A stretch of 64,000 bases of DNA from Leptodontidium sp. MPI-SDFR-AT-0119 (taxonomy: Eukaryota; Ascomycota; Leotiomycetes; Helotiales; Leptodontidiaceae), in contig JAHLEZ010000022.1 of NCBI GenBank assembly GCA_020726505.1, forward strand, positions 806,001 through 870,000, written 5' to 3'. The number at the start of each line of letters is the position of its first letter. Within the stretch, counting starts at the first letter, position 1. Positions 11,742-22,700 of this stretch are shown here, in pieces. The notes beneath the pieces were generated by a model. The model was not told the DNA's origin. It saw only the letters and a program-made list of their open reading frames with translations, and ran no database searches. A program made the translations under genes and the position numbers.

Positions 11742-12006
11742 CATTGGCTTTGGTACCTTGCATCTCAAACTCTCAGAAGAGATAGACAAATGAATCAGGA
11801 AAGGAAAGGAAGCGATGCCCTCTCGCTAAGAGCCCACCCAATAGCTCACTCAATAGGATCATCGCAGAGACGGATATGAGCACATTGGCTTTGGTACTTT
11901 CCATCCCGAACTCTCAGAAGAGATATAAACAATTGGATCAGGAAAGGAAGTGATGCTCTCTCGCTAAGAGCTCACTCAATAGGGTCATCGCAGAGACGGG
12001 GATGAC
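11742..12006. repeat. Tandem direct duplication, 141-bp offset
   Basis: Copy 1 begins CATTGGCTTTGGTAC at 11742 and copy 2 begins with the same 15 bases at 11883. They stay alignable through CTCTCAGAAGAGATA, ATCAGGAAAGGAA, TCTCGCTAAGAGC and CATCGCAGAGACGG, to about 11873 and 12003. Copy 1 carries a short extra segment near 11835 that looks like a local duplication of the ACCCAATAGCTCACTCAATAG part. Other differences are mostly single-base substitutions. No coding capacity is seen. Confidence 0.85.
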
Positions 12007-12112
12007 ACATGTACTGCACAGAAATTTGGACAGCAGACCCTTTTGGAGATTCAAGTGACATTCAACCACGCTTGAGTGCAAACTGTACAGTAGTGATTGA
12101 GTTCTCCTCCAC

Positions 12113-12997
12113 TCACGCAAAAACCGCAACGCTCTTACTCAATCTGCCACCTCCATGCATCAGTATTGCGTCTAACCAGACCAGATCGCTCTCCTTGTCC
12201 CAACCACGTTCCTCGCCCCAAGCCACGATCTTCTCATGCTTGGAGACCACCGCACCCAACCCAGACATCATATCTCCAGTCCTTGATACTGAGGTATACG
12301 CATCGAACTCCACGACCTTAATGCTGGGAATCTCTTTCAGAACAGCTTCCAGCAGGTTCGCAGAGAAGCGCTCGTAGAAACCTTCGCTCTTCCGGAAGCC
12401 GGCGAAGATAGCATCACTAGGATCGCACTCGACGAAGACCTTGAGCGTCCTGACACTAGTGCAGTCTTTCAATCCCAGCGCATCATTCACAACCCATCCC
12501 TGGGGCGGGTTATTCCAACCCGGACCAACGCGCAACTGGAGCGACGTAATTGACTCACGAGAGTGAGCTGGCAGACGCGCGAGAAGTGGTCGCTTAGTCT
12601 TGAAGTATTTGCCCGGGTATGTAGGGAAGATGCGAAAGGTGTGCGTGCTGAAGAAGTGGTGTTTGGTCTCCTGGTAGACTTGGCGGGAGACTCTGAAGAG
12701 TGCGAAGAGCTGCATTCGGTGGTAGAGTCTGTGGGTGGAGGGATCGAGATCGATCACGGCTGGCGCTGCAGCAAATACCAGGTAGTATATCTTATTTCGC
12801 AGTTCGGAGGGGAGGGAGAGGAATGGGAAGGCTTTCGTCTTCGGGGTGGCGTCTTCATCTTCGGCTTCTGATGGATATGCAGAGTTGACGGCAGAAGTGA
12901 CAGCAGAGGATGCTGGAGTTGTAAATCGAGAAGACTGAGGGGTTGGGAAGGCACTCTTTGGTCGCAGCACGAGTCTGTTGTTTGCACGTCCTTTCAT
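12113..12997 (-). CDS. F-box-like domain protein, fungal hypothetical
   Basis: An intronless 294-aa frame. After a low-complexity Ser/Thr/Pro N-terminus (1-50) comes FLSLPSELRNKIYYLVF (about 59-75), the LPxELRxxIY signature common at the start of fungal F-box-like proteins. In Skp1-bound F-box proteins this helix recruits an SCF ubiquitin ligase. The rest includes LFALFRVSRQVYQET (about 100-115), a conserved feature of this large fungal family whose members mostly lack assigned substrates. It lies divergent to tim50 with 624 bp between the starts. Whether it truly binds Skp1 is inference. The start is the first ATG of the frame. Confidence 0.75.
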   Translation of the reverse strand: MKGRANNRLVLRPKSAFPTPQSSRFTTPASSAVTSAVNSAYPSEAEDEDATPKTKAFPFLSLPSELRNKIYYLVFAAAPAVIDLDPSTHRLYHRMQLFALFRVSRQVYQETKHHFFSTHTFRIFPTYPGKYFKTKRPLLARLPAHSRESITSLQLRVGPGWNNPPQGWVVNDALGLKDCTSVRTLKVFVECDPSDAIFAGFRKSEGFYERFSANLLEAVLKEIPSIKVVEFDAYTSVSRTGDMMSGLGAVVSKHEKIVAWGEERGWDKESDLVWLDAILMHGGGRLSKSVAVFA

Positions 12998-13621
12998 CTT
13001 GGTTGAGGATGGTGGCGGGAGACGTCGGAAGAGTTCTCAGAGCGGGGTATAGGAAGGTGTGTCAGAGGCTTCAATAGAACAAGATGTGATTCGAATCGCG
13101 GTGAATAATCTGAATAAGTATGTATGATTGGCAGTTGTAACTATATTGGAAGAGGTGCTTCTAGGGCAAAGAGGATGAGAGGTTTGCTTTGTAGTATATT
13201 GAAATTGAAATTGTATTGTAGAGGTGCAACGGGATCGAATTGCTACGGACGACCAGTGCCATGAAGCACTGGCCGTCTAGCATCCAATTCTTGAGCATGC
13301 CATTTCTTCTTGTCTACCTTATTCAGCTCGAGGTCCATGGAAAGGAAAAACGAATCAATTTCTGAGAAAGTGACTGATCAACTTGAGGTCCAGAAGAAGG
13401 TCGAGGAGAGCTGAAGGTTTTATAGTCCCTCGTGGCGAGCTCGGAGCTAAATTCTCGGCCTAACTACATCGGATCTAGACCCCATCTGCCCAGAAAGATT
13501 TCTGGATGGCCTCACCCAGCTCGAATGTCGGACTGCCAACCACACATCCAGCCAACCAGCCAGTTTATCTTCTTAATTGAAAATAGCTGTGTATTATAAT
13601 TTGCTTATTTTCTCTTTCAAT
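12998..13621. promoter_or_regulatory. Divergent intergenic region between the F-box-like gene and tim50
   Basis: 624 bp separate the two start codons, so both promoters must lie here. No specific factor site is recognised. A GCCAACCAGCCAGC-type stretch lies just before tim50. Confidence 0.5.
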
Positions 13622-15399
13622 ATGTTGGCCAGAGCAGCTACCCGTTCGTTGCGAACCCCCGGCTTAAGGACGACGCCGGCAACATACAGGATAGCCTCAT
13701 CAACAGTATGGATTCGGTCGATGGCACGCAACAATCGGCCACCTAATCAAGGGCAAAAGAAACCCACGGATTTCTCGAAGCCGGTGAATGCCCCCGTAGG
13801 ACGACAAGGAGGACCAGCTCCAACATCGAGTCAACAGCCACCCAAGAGCTTCGATAGGAGACCTGACTTCCCAAGGAAGCAACCCGAAGTCGGCAAGGGC
13901 GCTGCAGGAGGAGCAGGAGCTGGAATCTTGAATGCGGCTTCAGGGAAAGGAGAACACAAGGATATCTCAGGGAAGGAAGCAGAGTTCGATACTGGAGCCT
14001 CTGCATCAGAAAACACAGCTTCTCAAGAATCTTCCCCATCTACCATTGATCCCGCAGAACCCAAAGCTCCAAGCCAACCGCTACCGGATCTGACGAGGGG
14101 CATTCCATCTACTCTGGAATTCGAAACTATGGGCAGCACGTCGAAGTCGCCACTGAAGTTCAATTTGACTGAGGCAGAGGAGCCCGAAGCTCCAGGTGGA
14201 GGTGGACGGGGTCGGGGAGAACTCCCGGCATCAGCATATGTCTCCTCATCTGAGAGGAAGCGGTTACGGGTCGCAAATTACATGTACGCCATGTTTGCTG
14301 TCTTGTCAGTGACTGGAACAGTTTTCTTGGGACGAAATTGGGAAACAGAAGAGGAGGAAAAGGCACACCCAGATGCGCCTTCGGGATGGGCAGTGGGATT
14401 GATGTGGAACCGTGCGAAGGCTCGATTGGGAGATCAATTGAACTACTACAACGAGCCAGCTTTCCGAAAGCTTCTACCAGATCCAGATCCAATCTTCGAA
14501 CGCCCATATACCCTGGTGTTGAGTATGGAGGATCTCCTTATTCACAGCGAATGGACAAGAGAGCATGGATGGAGAATGGCAAAGCGACCTGGAGTTGATT
14601 ATTTCCTGCGATACTTGAGTCAATACTACGAGCTGGTCATTTTCACCAGTCAACCTTGGGCAATGGCGGAACCCATTATTCGGAAACTAGATCCTTTCCA
14701 TATCGTCACCTGGCCACTTTTCAGAGAGGCCACCCGCTATGAGAATGGGGAATATATCAAGGTAGATAGCCCTAGCAATATGCAACTGAATTGGACTGAC
14801 ACATGCAGGATCTCGAATATCTCAACCGCGACCTTTCAAAAGTGATCATACTTGACACCAAAGCTGCACATGTCCAGAAACAACCCGAGAATGCCATTGT
14901 CCTCAAGCCATGGGAGGGCAATGTCCAAGATAAGGAACTCGTCTCCTTAATCCCCTTCCTAGAATATATCCACACAATGGCATACTCCGACGTACGGAAA
15001 GCAATCGCCTCCTTTGACGGGCAACATATCCCTACTGAATTTGCCCGCCGCGAAGCCATTGCGAGGAAGAAGTTCCAGGAACAAGTTGAAGAAGAGAAGA
15101 AGAAGCGCCCTAAGCACTCCGGCATGGGATTTTTGGGTAACGCGCTAGGCATCAAGCATCAGAGCATGATGATGGACCCCGCGGACCAGACACCAGCGGA
15201 AGCATTCGCACAAGGCAAGATGTTGCAAGACCAAGCAAGAGAAAGAGGACAGCGGAACTACGAAGCTCTAGAGAAGGAGATCCGAGAGAACGGTGAGAAA
15301 TGGCTGAAGGAGGAAGCGGCGCTCGAGGAGAGAGCTAAGGAGGAAGCGACTAAAGCCATGAAATCAGGTTTCTCAGGCTGGTTCGGCAGCTCGAAATAA
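13622..15399 (+). CDS. tim50: Mitochondrial import inner membrane translocase subunit Tim50
   Basis: Exons 13622-14761 and 14809-15399 (47-nt intron, GTAGAT...CATGCAG) give 576 aa. The start is the ATG at MLARAATRSLRTPG, an Arg-rich amphipathic presequence as expected for mitochondrial targeting. A Pro/Gly/Ser-rich linker follows, then one membrane segment at about 220-236 (YMYAMFAVLSVTGTVFLG). The intermembrane-space FCP1-like domain begins near 296, with a degenerate phosphatase motif (SMEDLL in place of DxDxT), as usual for Tim50, which is a receptor and not an active phosphatase. Conserved blocks include RPGVDYFLRYLSQYYELVIFT and ITWPLFREAT-like sequence ahead of the splice. The C-terminus is Lys/Glu-rich and helical. 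Tim50 receives presequences from TOM and gates TIM23. Confidence 0.95.
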
Positions 15400-16311
15400 G
15401 TTCCCGAAGAAGCGGTCTGAGGGATGGTGTTGGTCTTGGTGTAATAGGGTAGGGAGTGCAGCAGAAGGCGGGCACTCGTGTATGATTTTTCGACGGACGG
15501 TGATGGTCTCATGAGCACCGGCTCGCATCTCTTCTCTCTAACGGGTATGGACTGGTCTGGTCTTCGCATAGCGAGCATGAGCGTGTGTTGGGTTGTGTTC
15601 ATTTGTGTGGGTATACCAGGCGGCGGATTCACTGAGATCCGCTCCGTCTGCTGTTCTGTATCTAGGCAGCACGATTGTACAATAGTGTGTCATGAATAAA
15701 GTCGAAAACGAACAAAGACAGCGAGGAAAGCGAGTCTTTCTTCAATGGAAGCACAACAGCAGCATAAGTGATGAGGTGGCGCAGGGGCATGTTCAACGTC
15801 GATGGATAAGAATGAGGGGCGGTTACATATCGATGCGGCTCCTTGCAGGATGGTGATCTCGTGGCTTTTGCTGTGCTCGGTCATTCCAAATGTCTTGCTG
15901 CGTTCCTGTTGTCATGTATGAGATGGACAACGAGTTTACTTCTTCTCTCTTAGCAGGTAATTCAAAGATCATCAAATGACTAGTGTCATTATCGTATACT
16001 GTATTTCCTTCCTTGCTTCCTATATTTCGTATGCATGGGTACATATAACGTTGTCAATTCCAAACGCTTACCACTCCGAGTATAGAGCCAGGACATGACA
16101 GGAAATGTATTACCGAATCCGTTTCCTGTTTTGTTTTAAGTGCGCTCCTTACAGATCCCTTCCTCCGCACAAATCTACATCTCTCTACATATTCACCGTC
16201 CAGTTTATTTCTCACTCCTGCTCAAACAGTCTCTGGTCAATATCATCCTAATATTCCACAAAATCGATTCCAAGTTCGATTCCAAGTTCAGCAGAAGATA
16301 CAAGGAAATAA
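15400..16311. other. Intergenic, no gene supported
   Basis: The 3' flank of tim50 and the upstream region of the secreted-protein gene at 16312. No ORF or RNA gene is convincing. Confidence 0.5.
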
Positions 16312-16818
16312 ATGCTTCACTTCCTCAACACCTCCCTCCTCGGCCTCACCCTCACCCTCGCTCTCACCATCCTCTTCACTTCCACACTCGCAGCTCCAAC
16401 TTCCCTCTCCACTTCTACCGATATAGGAATCCTCAGTCTCATGACCCGCGACTCAGGAGGCATGTAAATGTTATCATCCCTGCTACAACAAAGCCTACTG
16501 TGACAGTTGTGGAAGCATCCAGGACCCCTTGTGAGCCTTTCCACATTTTCATTTTTCCATTCCATTCCATTTCAACACTTCCCGTGTCCGTTGCGTTTCG
16601 GGGTTTATGGCTTTGTACACTTTGCAAACGAACTGGTGGGAAATCAAGGAAGTAGGGCTAGAGTGGAGTGGAGATAATAGTATTGAAGGAGAGAATAGGG
16701 AGAGAAAAGAATGTCAAGCAGGAGAGGAAGGATTTCTGCTAATATGTTCTCTGGGACGAATAGTCAGCAGTTCAATTGCTTCAGGAGTGTTTGCTGCGAG
16801 TGTGCTGCTTCTTGCTAG
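16312..16818 (+). pseudogene. Small secreted cysteine-rich protein, copy A, frameshifted
   Basis: The ATG at 16312 opens a classic signal peptide (MLHFLNTSLLGLTLTLALTI..., cleavage near LAAP), but this frame stops at TAA 16465 just after ...RDSGGM. In the next frame, from 16463, a cysteine block CKCYHPCYNKAYCDSC begins, followed by a GTGAGC donor at 16531. A proposed exon at 16764-16818 (acceptor AATAG, CTAAT branch near 16738) encodes FNCFRSVCCECAASC and ends in TAG. The ten cysteines match the neighbouring gene at 17850 (C-x3-C-x5-C-x2-C early, C-x4-CC-x-C late), and the intron sits at the same place and phase. No GT donor inside the first 120 nt could join the two frames, so this looks like a one-base frameshift: a recent pseudogene or a sequencing error. 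Function is unknown. Confidence 0.6.
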
Positions 16819-17849
16819 ATATATATGCATGCATTTATGCGTCTCTGTGTGGAATGAGGAGAGGGCAGGCTCTGCGAAGAGTAAGAGAGGACGAGACCGA
16901 GAGGTTGTCTTAGGTTAGGAGACCACAAAACAGAATGGGTATATCAAATGGTGCTGGGAAAATAATCCGGATACCGTTTTTTGGATTAGGGGGGAAAACT
17001 TGGTGTACGCAAGGGGAAAATGGGTTTCCTAAGAGTAGTGAGGGATGATGCTTTCTGAGTTTTAACGATACTGATAGTGACATCTACTGGCTACCAACAA
17101 AACAGAGAAAGTACATGACTCTACAAGGGATAGACGTTTTTTTTTTCCTGATCTCTTCGCGAGTCGCATCCTTGAGCCAGAACTTCGAATCGATATCTTT
17201 CTACCACCGTTCCAATATTCCAAACTTGCCCGTGATTGTTGATTCTGCAGTGTATGCAATAGTAATTTTCTCTGTTTAGTAGATTTCATATGGCAAAAGC
17301 TTCAGCATCATTCCAATTCTCAGATCGTATCTGACATCTGTACCTCCGTCCACAACAGCAACAACCCCATCTTCCCTCACACAAAAGAGACCCTCGTGGC
17401 GTTTTGTTCTCATCGGCAACTGTTTGCCTGCCTTGGCATCTACCACAATCTACTTCACTCACGCCTCACTGTCCCACTCCACAGCACATCATCAACTGAC
17501 ACCGATCTCGCTCGGATACTCTCTACCCGTGGCCGGGTAGGTACGAGTCCACTCTATTTAGCCAGTACCATTTCAAAGCCAAGGATTGTGTGCAGTTATG
17601 ATGACTTGTACTATACTGTATCGTACAAATGTGAACGATTTGTCCAGTGCGTCGTGCAGAAATATGGCAAACGGGATATTATCCAAAGTGGGTGCAAGTG
17701 AGTTTAGTATATAATTGTTCTACTCCCTACTCCCTACTTCTAGTCCATTACTCTTCGTCCTTCCTCACTTATCTAGAAATCCAAAATCCCATATTTCAAC
17801 ACCTGACTCCATCTAAATCCCCTTTCGTGAACTCACCGCCAACCCCATC
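16819..17849. other. Intergenic between the two cysteine-rich genes
   Basis: No supportable ORF. It probably contains the promoter of the downstream secreted-protein gene. A T-run lies at 17138-17147. Confidence 0.5.
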
Positions 17850-18377
17850 ATGGCTTGCTCCCTCAATCCTCTCTCGGCAGTCCTCTTCTTCATCTCAGCA
17901 CTCACTCTCGCCTTCCCAACAGACCTCTCATCCACCACCGACCTGTCATCCAGCATGGACCTCTCATCTACCCCAGATATATCCTCCATCCCCTCGACAT
18001 CCACAACCACAGACACATCATCCCTCACACCCAGCATTAAAGAAAGCGACAACTACGTCTGCGAAGAAGGATGTCGACGTCCCTGTTTCGACTACGGATA
18101 CTGTAGTAGCTGTGATGATTTGACCGGCTGGGAGTATGTTCCCCAAACTATCTCCCCCCCCCTCTTCTATATTTCTTTCTTTCAGAAAATGAGAATCGTA
18201 GGAGCAGTTAGAAGGAAAAGTTACAGGGAAAAAATGGAAGAAAAAAGTAGCAGATGGAAAGAAGATGATGGCATGAGACAAATGAAATGAGGCAGGAGGA
18301 AATATGCTGACTGATTTGCGTGTGCTTCTAGGCAAACGAAATGCGATACGTGGTGGTGTTGCGAGTGCCTCTGCTAA
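17850..18377 (+). CDS. Small secreted cysteine-rich protein, copy B
   Basis: Exons 17850-18133 and 18332-18377 join in phase 2 to give 109 aa. The 198-nt intron begins GTATGTT, has CTGACTGAT near 18308 and ends TTCTAG. Residues 1-21 form a signal peptide (MACSLNPLSAVLFFISALTLA). A Ser/Thr/Asp-rich spacer with repeated DLSSTTDLSS-type units follows, then a ten-cysteine module: C-x3-C-x3-C-x5-C-x2-C before the intron and KCDTWWCCECLC at the very end. The short second exon is easily missed, but it carries half the cysteines. The paralogous layout in the copy at 16312 supports the model. Secretion and disulfide bonding are inferred. Small secreted cysteine-rich proteins in fungi are often effector- or antimicrobial-like, but no family is recognised here. 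Confidence 0.72.
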
Positions 18378-18879
18378 ACCTCGCCCAGTCCATCTTTCAA
18401 TGAAGAGGGAGGAGCGGAGGGTGAACGGAGAGGAAAGACCTGACCGTACTGTTGGAATTGGATGATCATTGGGAGCTTAGAGCTGGAAGCGGCGTTATGG
18501 CCGACGAAATCTGCAGTCGTGCAACGACATGATGAAAAAGGACTAAAGTATACATGACTTCAAAAGAACAAGGCAATGACGACAACACATGTAATGGGTA
18601 TTGAGTAATGACAAAGCAGAAAATAAACAAAAGCAAAGCAAAGCAAAGAGAATAACACAAATTATACACATCCCAACTCCGTGGTATCTATTCTCGTAAT
18701 CCAAACCAGTCCCATCCCTTCCCATCCAGTCCACTACTATACAAAGCGCTTGCTCCTCAGAACGCCAATCCCAGATTATATCCGTCGCTAATTCTAAATA
18801 AAACATGAGCAGAGAAGAGTAGAATAAATTAAGAGATATATATGAACGCCAAAGGACTTTTTCCAACCCATTGATGAAG
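18378..18879. other. Intergenic between convergent genes
   Basis: 502 bp between the stop of the cysteine-rich gene and the stop of the minus-strand gene. It contains an AAGCAAAGC repeat (18631-18648). Nothing else is recognised. Confidence 0.5.
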
Positions 18880-19723
18880 TCATGACTCGTTGCTCGTCTC
18901 ACGTCCTCTCGTTTCGGTGGATGACGGACTGCCAGTACGTTGCCGCTCTTTTCCCTTCTCGTCTTCCTTGTCTTTATATCTCTTCTCCCTACTGCTTGTA
19001 TGGGTTGGCCTCCTGGAAACCTTGGCTAGATGATGCCGACGAGCCGCACCGTCTTTGCCCCGTCCTGCTCTGGCGTAGGAAAATTGAGATTTGTCAATCT
19101 CCAGACCTAGCGGGATACGCTCATGGTTTTGATAATCGCCGACGTATAGCTCCATCTGACTTGGTCCGTCTGGCATTGAGCTCAAGGTTGTCTCGACTTC
19201 ATGCGAGTTCGAGGGGCCAGCCCCATGGTGGCAAGTCGCTCTGAGCTTATCGGTATTCGGATGTTTTCTTTTACGGACTCTGGACTTCGTATCCATTTTC
19301 GGACTTGGCTTTGAGGTTGGGAGAGATGGTAGTGGACGTTTGCTATAAAGTGACATGATGTTGGGGTCACTAGGCGTATATGGCATGTGGGTAGGTACGG
19401 GCGACGACCGCATGGAGGGAACCATAACCCAGCCTTCATCCAAAGGAGTAAGTGGTTCCTCTGGCTGGAGCTCTGAGAGTGTAGGAAGCTCCAATCTCCA
19501 GTCTCGAATACATTTGGTGACCTGTGAAACTCTAAAGCAGGTCAGCTCCAGAACGGGTAAAGAACCAGTGAAATACACACGTGACTTCGAGCCTATAATT
19601 CTCCCAGAGTAAACTGACGATTTCCACCTCTGTCTTCCTCTCTTCGAGATAGAGGCTGGTGATAAAGTATCGATGCATAATCAAGAGTTCCTCTTCGGTG
19701 AATTCGAGAGTCTGGATCTCCAT
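18880..19723 (-). CDS. Conserved-looking hypothetical protein, two exons
   Basis: Exons 19723-19581 and 19531-18880 join in phase 2 across a 49-nt intron (GTGTGT...CTTTAG, with CTGAC as branch) to give 264 aa. The N-terminus (MEIQTLEFTEEELLIMHRYF..., then LYLEERKTEVEIVSLLWENY) is predicted helical and regular. It is followed by IRDWRLELPTLSEL and a long basic, Ser/Pro-rich tail with RKRK and KRYKDKEDEKGKERQ stretches resembling nuclear-localisation sequence. No family is recognised. The ATG at 19723 is the first in the frame. A 215-codon open frame upstream on the same strand (20240-19593) could hold a 5' exon or extension, but a clean splice into this frame was not found. Nuclear location is inference. 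Confidence 0.6.
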
Positions 19724-22700
19724 ACTTGGCGATGGTGATAGAAGGCTCAAAATGTAAGCTTATTCGTGATGGAAAGTCAACCAACCCGTGGACGAGATCA
19801 GTTGGTGGCGATTTGGTTTTGATATATGTGGCTATGGATGGTCCCAGCGCCGGGAGAGAGCAAGGATCAGTAGTAGGTTGCGGAGCACTGCACTGTAGCG
19901 CTTCGGAAACAGAGCAGATCTTGGGTTGATGTCGGGGAAAAGAGACTTGACCAGATGTAAAAGAACGTGCATAACACGGCACATAAGCGGGCAAGGAACC
20001 TGTCAGGGAATCATAATCAAAAGAGGGGAAAGATACAAAACAAAAAACTACCTGGTACTGGTGAGTCTTCTGGTTGGACGGCGTTACGAGGGATGGATTT
20101 TTAATGGAGGGACTTTCTTCAGCCGTAATAATAGTGCGTACCAAAATTGGATCCCGACCCAACAACGTGGATTTCTGCGGCAAGTAACCCGATGGACTGG
20201 TCAGCCCACCTTCAGAGGACTGGGAGGCGGCATATAACATCCAAGGAATAGAAAGAACGAACTTCGACTTTGTAAGGAATCTTCGAAATCTTCAAAATCT
20301 TGGAGAATGGAAGCGGTGAACTAACTGTCTTCCAGCTTCATTGGAACTTTGAACAGCTGAGCATCCTTTAATTTTGCAGTGGATCGCCGATGCTTCCCCT
20401 GCATCGCACCTCAGGCTGTAGCATAGGAGGAAATGCAAGGCTTGGACGCTAGTAAGCCCCTATCTGACATCGTGCCAGCTTTTGGACCTCGAGAGGGGGA
20501 CCTAAAAGGGCATTTGGGGGTTTTCACCTTGCCCCCAATTAATCGCAAGCACTGCAAGCTGAGAGTAGGTATCGTAAATTGTATGCAGGGGACATGATTG
20601 TGTGTAATAATGATCCACCAAGTACCAAAGTTTTGGATACATTCCGCTCATCTGTGCAATATGCCTTCGTCTGATGAACCGATGCAGCCGCTGGGGATAA
20701 AAAGCAAGCCCGTGCCACTCTGGCGGGACGAGGATCTCTGGAGCCGGAAGACATGGTGCGGAGACAAAAGAAAAAGCAAACATTCACGGTGCTGGCTCCC
20801 AATAAGGACTTTGTCCGCACCCACTTTTTGGCTTCATGTGCCTCTGGTTGGTCGATAAGGTTGCTTTACAATAGCTGACGAAAATGATATCGTACAGAGA
20901 TTACAGAGGCGTAAGAAACAGTACATCGAATGCACCCCTGTCCTGCGCATCTTCACGATCGATGAGCAAGACCAACCTTGTAATGGATGTGACTGGCTAC
21001 ATGAGCGAAGGGCGTTCTGATCCCTGAGGGTCGATACTCATGGGGTTCTGTACGGCCGGTTCGGCAACTACAAGTTCGGGATTTGATGTACCTTTACGGA
21101 GTATGCAAGGGGGACTTTCGGTTTCGCGGGTCGCGGGTCGCTTTTAAGGCGGGCCGGGTCTGATTTGTGTCACACGGCGCCAATATTATCAGCTCATGAT
21201 TGATGGCTAGTTCCTGCTTTGAGATGTCTATGGGCGACGAAGCGAGAGGATCTAAGGCTTGTTTCATGAGCAAGGCCACCACGTGGAATACAAATAGTGG
21301 CCGGCCAATTGGGTCTGGACAAGAAAAGAGTCCTGCCAAAGTCGTTCAAACCGTCGGAGCTGGAAGCTGCATGGCGTTGGCAATGATAAGACCGGGGGTT
21401 GGGGCTGCATTTATCAACTCCTGCCAGCTTCCCCCATCGGCTGTCTATCGCTTAGTGATATGACATGTCAACTGATAGGTTCAATAGAACTCAAGGCGGA
21501 TATTGGGTTTCATTCGATCGAGAACTAATTGTGTCCGGATGGGATGAATAGGCGACGATGAGTCAACCACAACAGCTTCTCTTATTGTTGTTGTTGTTGT
21601 TGTTGTTGTTGTTCGAACCCATGAATCGGTTCCAATTCGGCCTTTAATGAGACTGTTGAATCCTCATCGTCGAACTCCCAGGAGACCGGATGGCAATCCG
21701 GGACAAGGATCATGGAACATTCGACTGGCCTTCGATTTCAAGGAATCATCCCCAAGCGAAACGCCCATGCATGCGAATGAACCTCGACCCGAAGTTTGAA
21801 GCAGTCGTATTCGCGTGTTCGCTGCAGTCAGCAACACTTTCATTTCTCTCGACCAACTTGGGAAGGAAACCGCGCGCATCGAAATGGTGTTTGACGTTCC
21901 ACTGCAGCTGGAAAGGGAGACTGCATGGAAGGCTGCAGGGAAGTAATTTGGAAGGCAGTCAGCCAAATCCTTGTTGCTCGCATCAACCTCCCGACTTGGC
22001 TCTCCAACTGGGTTGAGCATGCGGTGTTTTTCCTATCTGTCCAGTAGGGTATGAAAGCAGACATGCAGGCTCTCGGGTATGTGTCTTGATTCTACTCGTT
22101 GAAACGGTCTTGTCCCATGGTAGCCTTTGCAAACTTCTTTCCAGGAGTTGTAGAGCACATGTGGCTTTCCAAACATCTGCAGAAGGCTGCGTAGAAGGCA
22201 ACATGGAAGGAAGAAATGGAAGTTTCAAGTCCACCTTCAGGCCAAAGCTCTCAGCGAAAGTGCATTTGTTCGATTCGTCATACCCAAGACGACGACTCGA
22301 CCCAATGAGGCTCGAAGTGCATGGCGAGGAAAAAGGCGCCGTTGCTCTACAGAGGCCAGTCTCCGTATCAATAAGACGTTATAGGTGGTCATGCATACAC
22401 TCGGGAATGCAATTCCGCCAAGGTACCTTTTGCATCCACGAGATCCTCTTGTTGGAAAGCCAGAAGGAGGTTCGGTCTGCAAACTATGTCTTCTTTCCAA
22501 GGAAGCTGTGTGGTGGAATCCAAGACCTATCACAAGCGCTCCCCAATCAATGCTACCCAGGGAACATGGACTCTGTCTACGATGTGAGACTGGTCCACAC
22601 ATACACCCATCTCGAAGCCATCTCATGAAGGAGTTAAACTGACCAAGGCAGTGGTTGTCCAAAATGTAGCTCGTAAGAGCGTTGTGGCTTGCTGCGAAGC

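Noticed and set aside
13577..13621. Fifteen-codon upstream extension of tim50
   Set aside because: It starts with TTG and would bury the presequence that begins at the ATG at 13622.
21605..21640. B-box-like GTTCGAACC after the TTG repeat, considered as a tRNA
   Set aside because: No A box, cloverleaf or acceptor stem can be built; upstream sequence is the TTG microsatellite.
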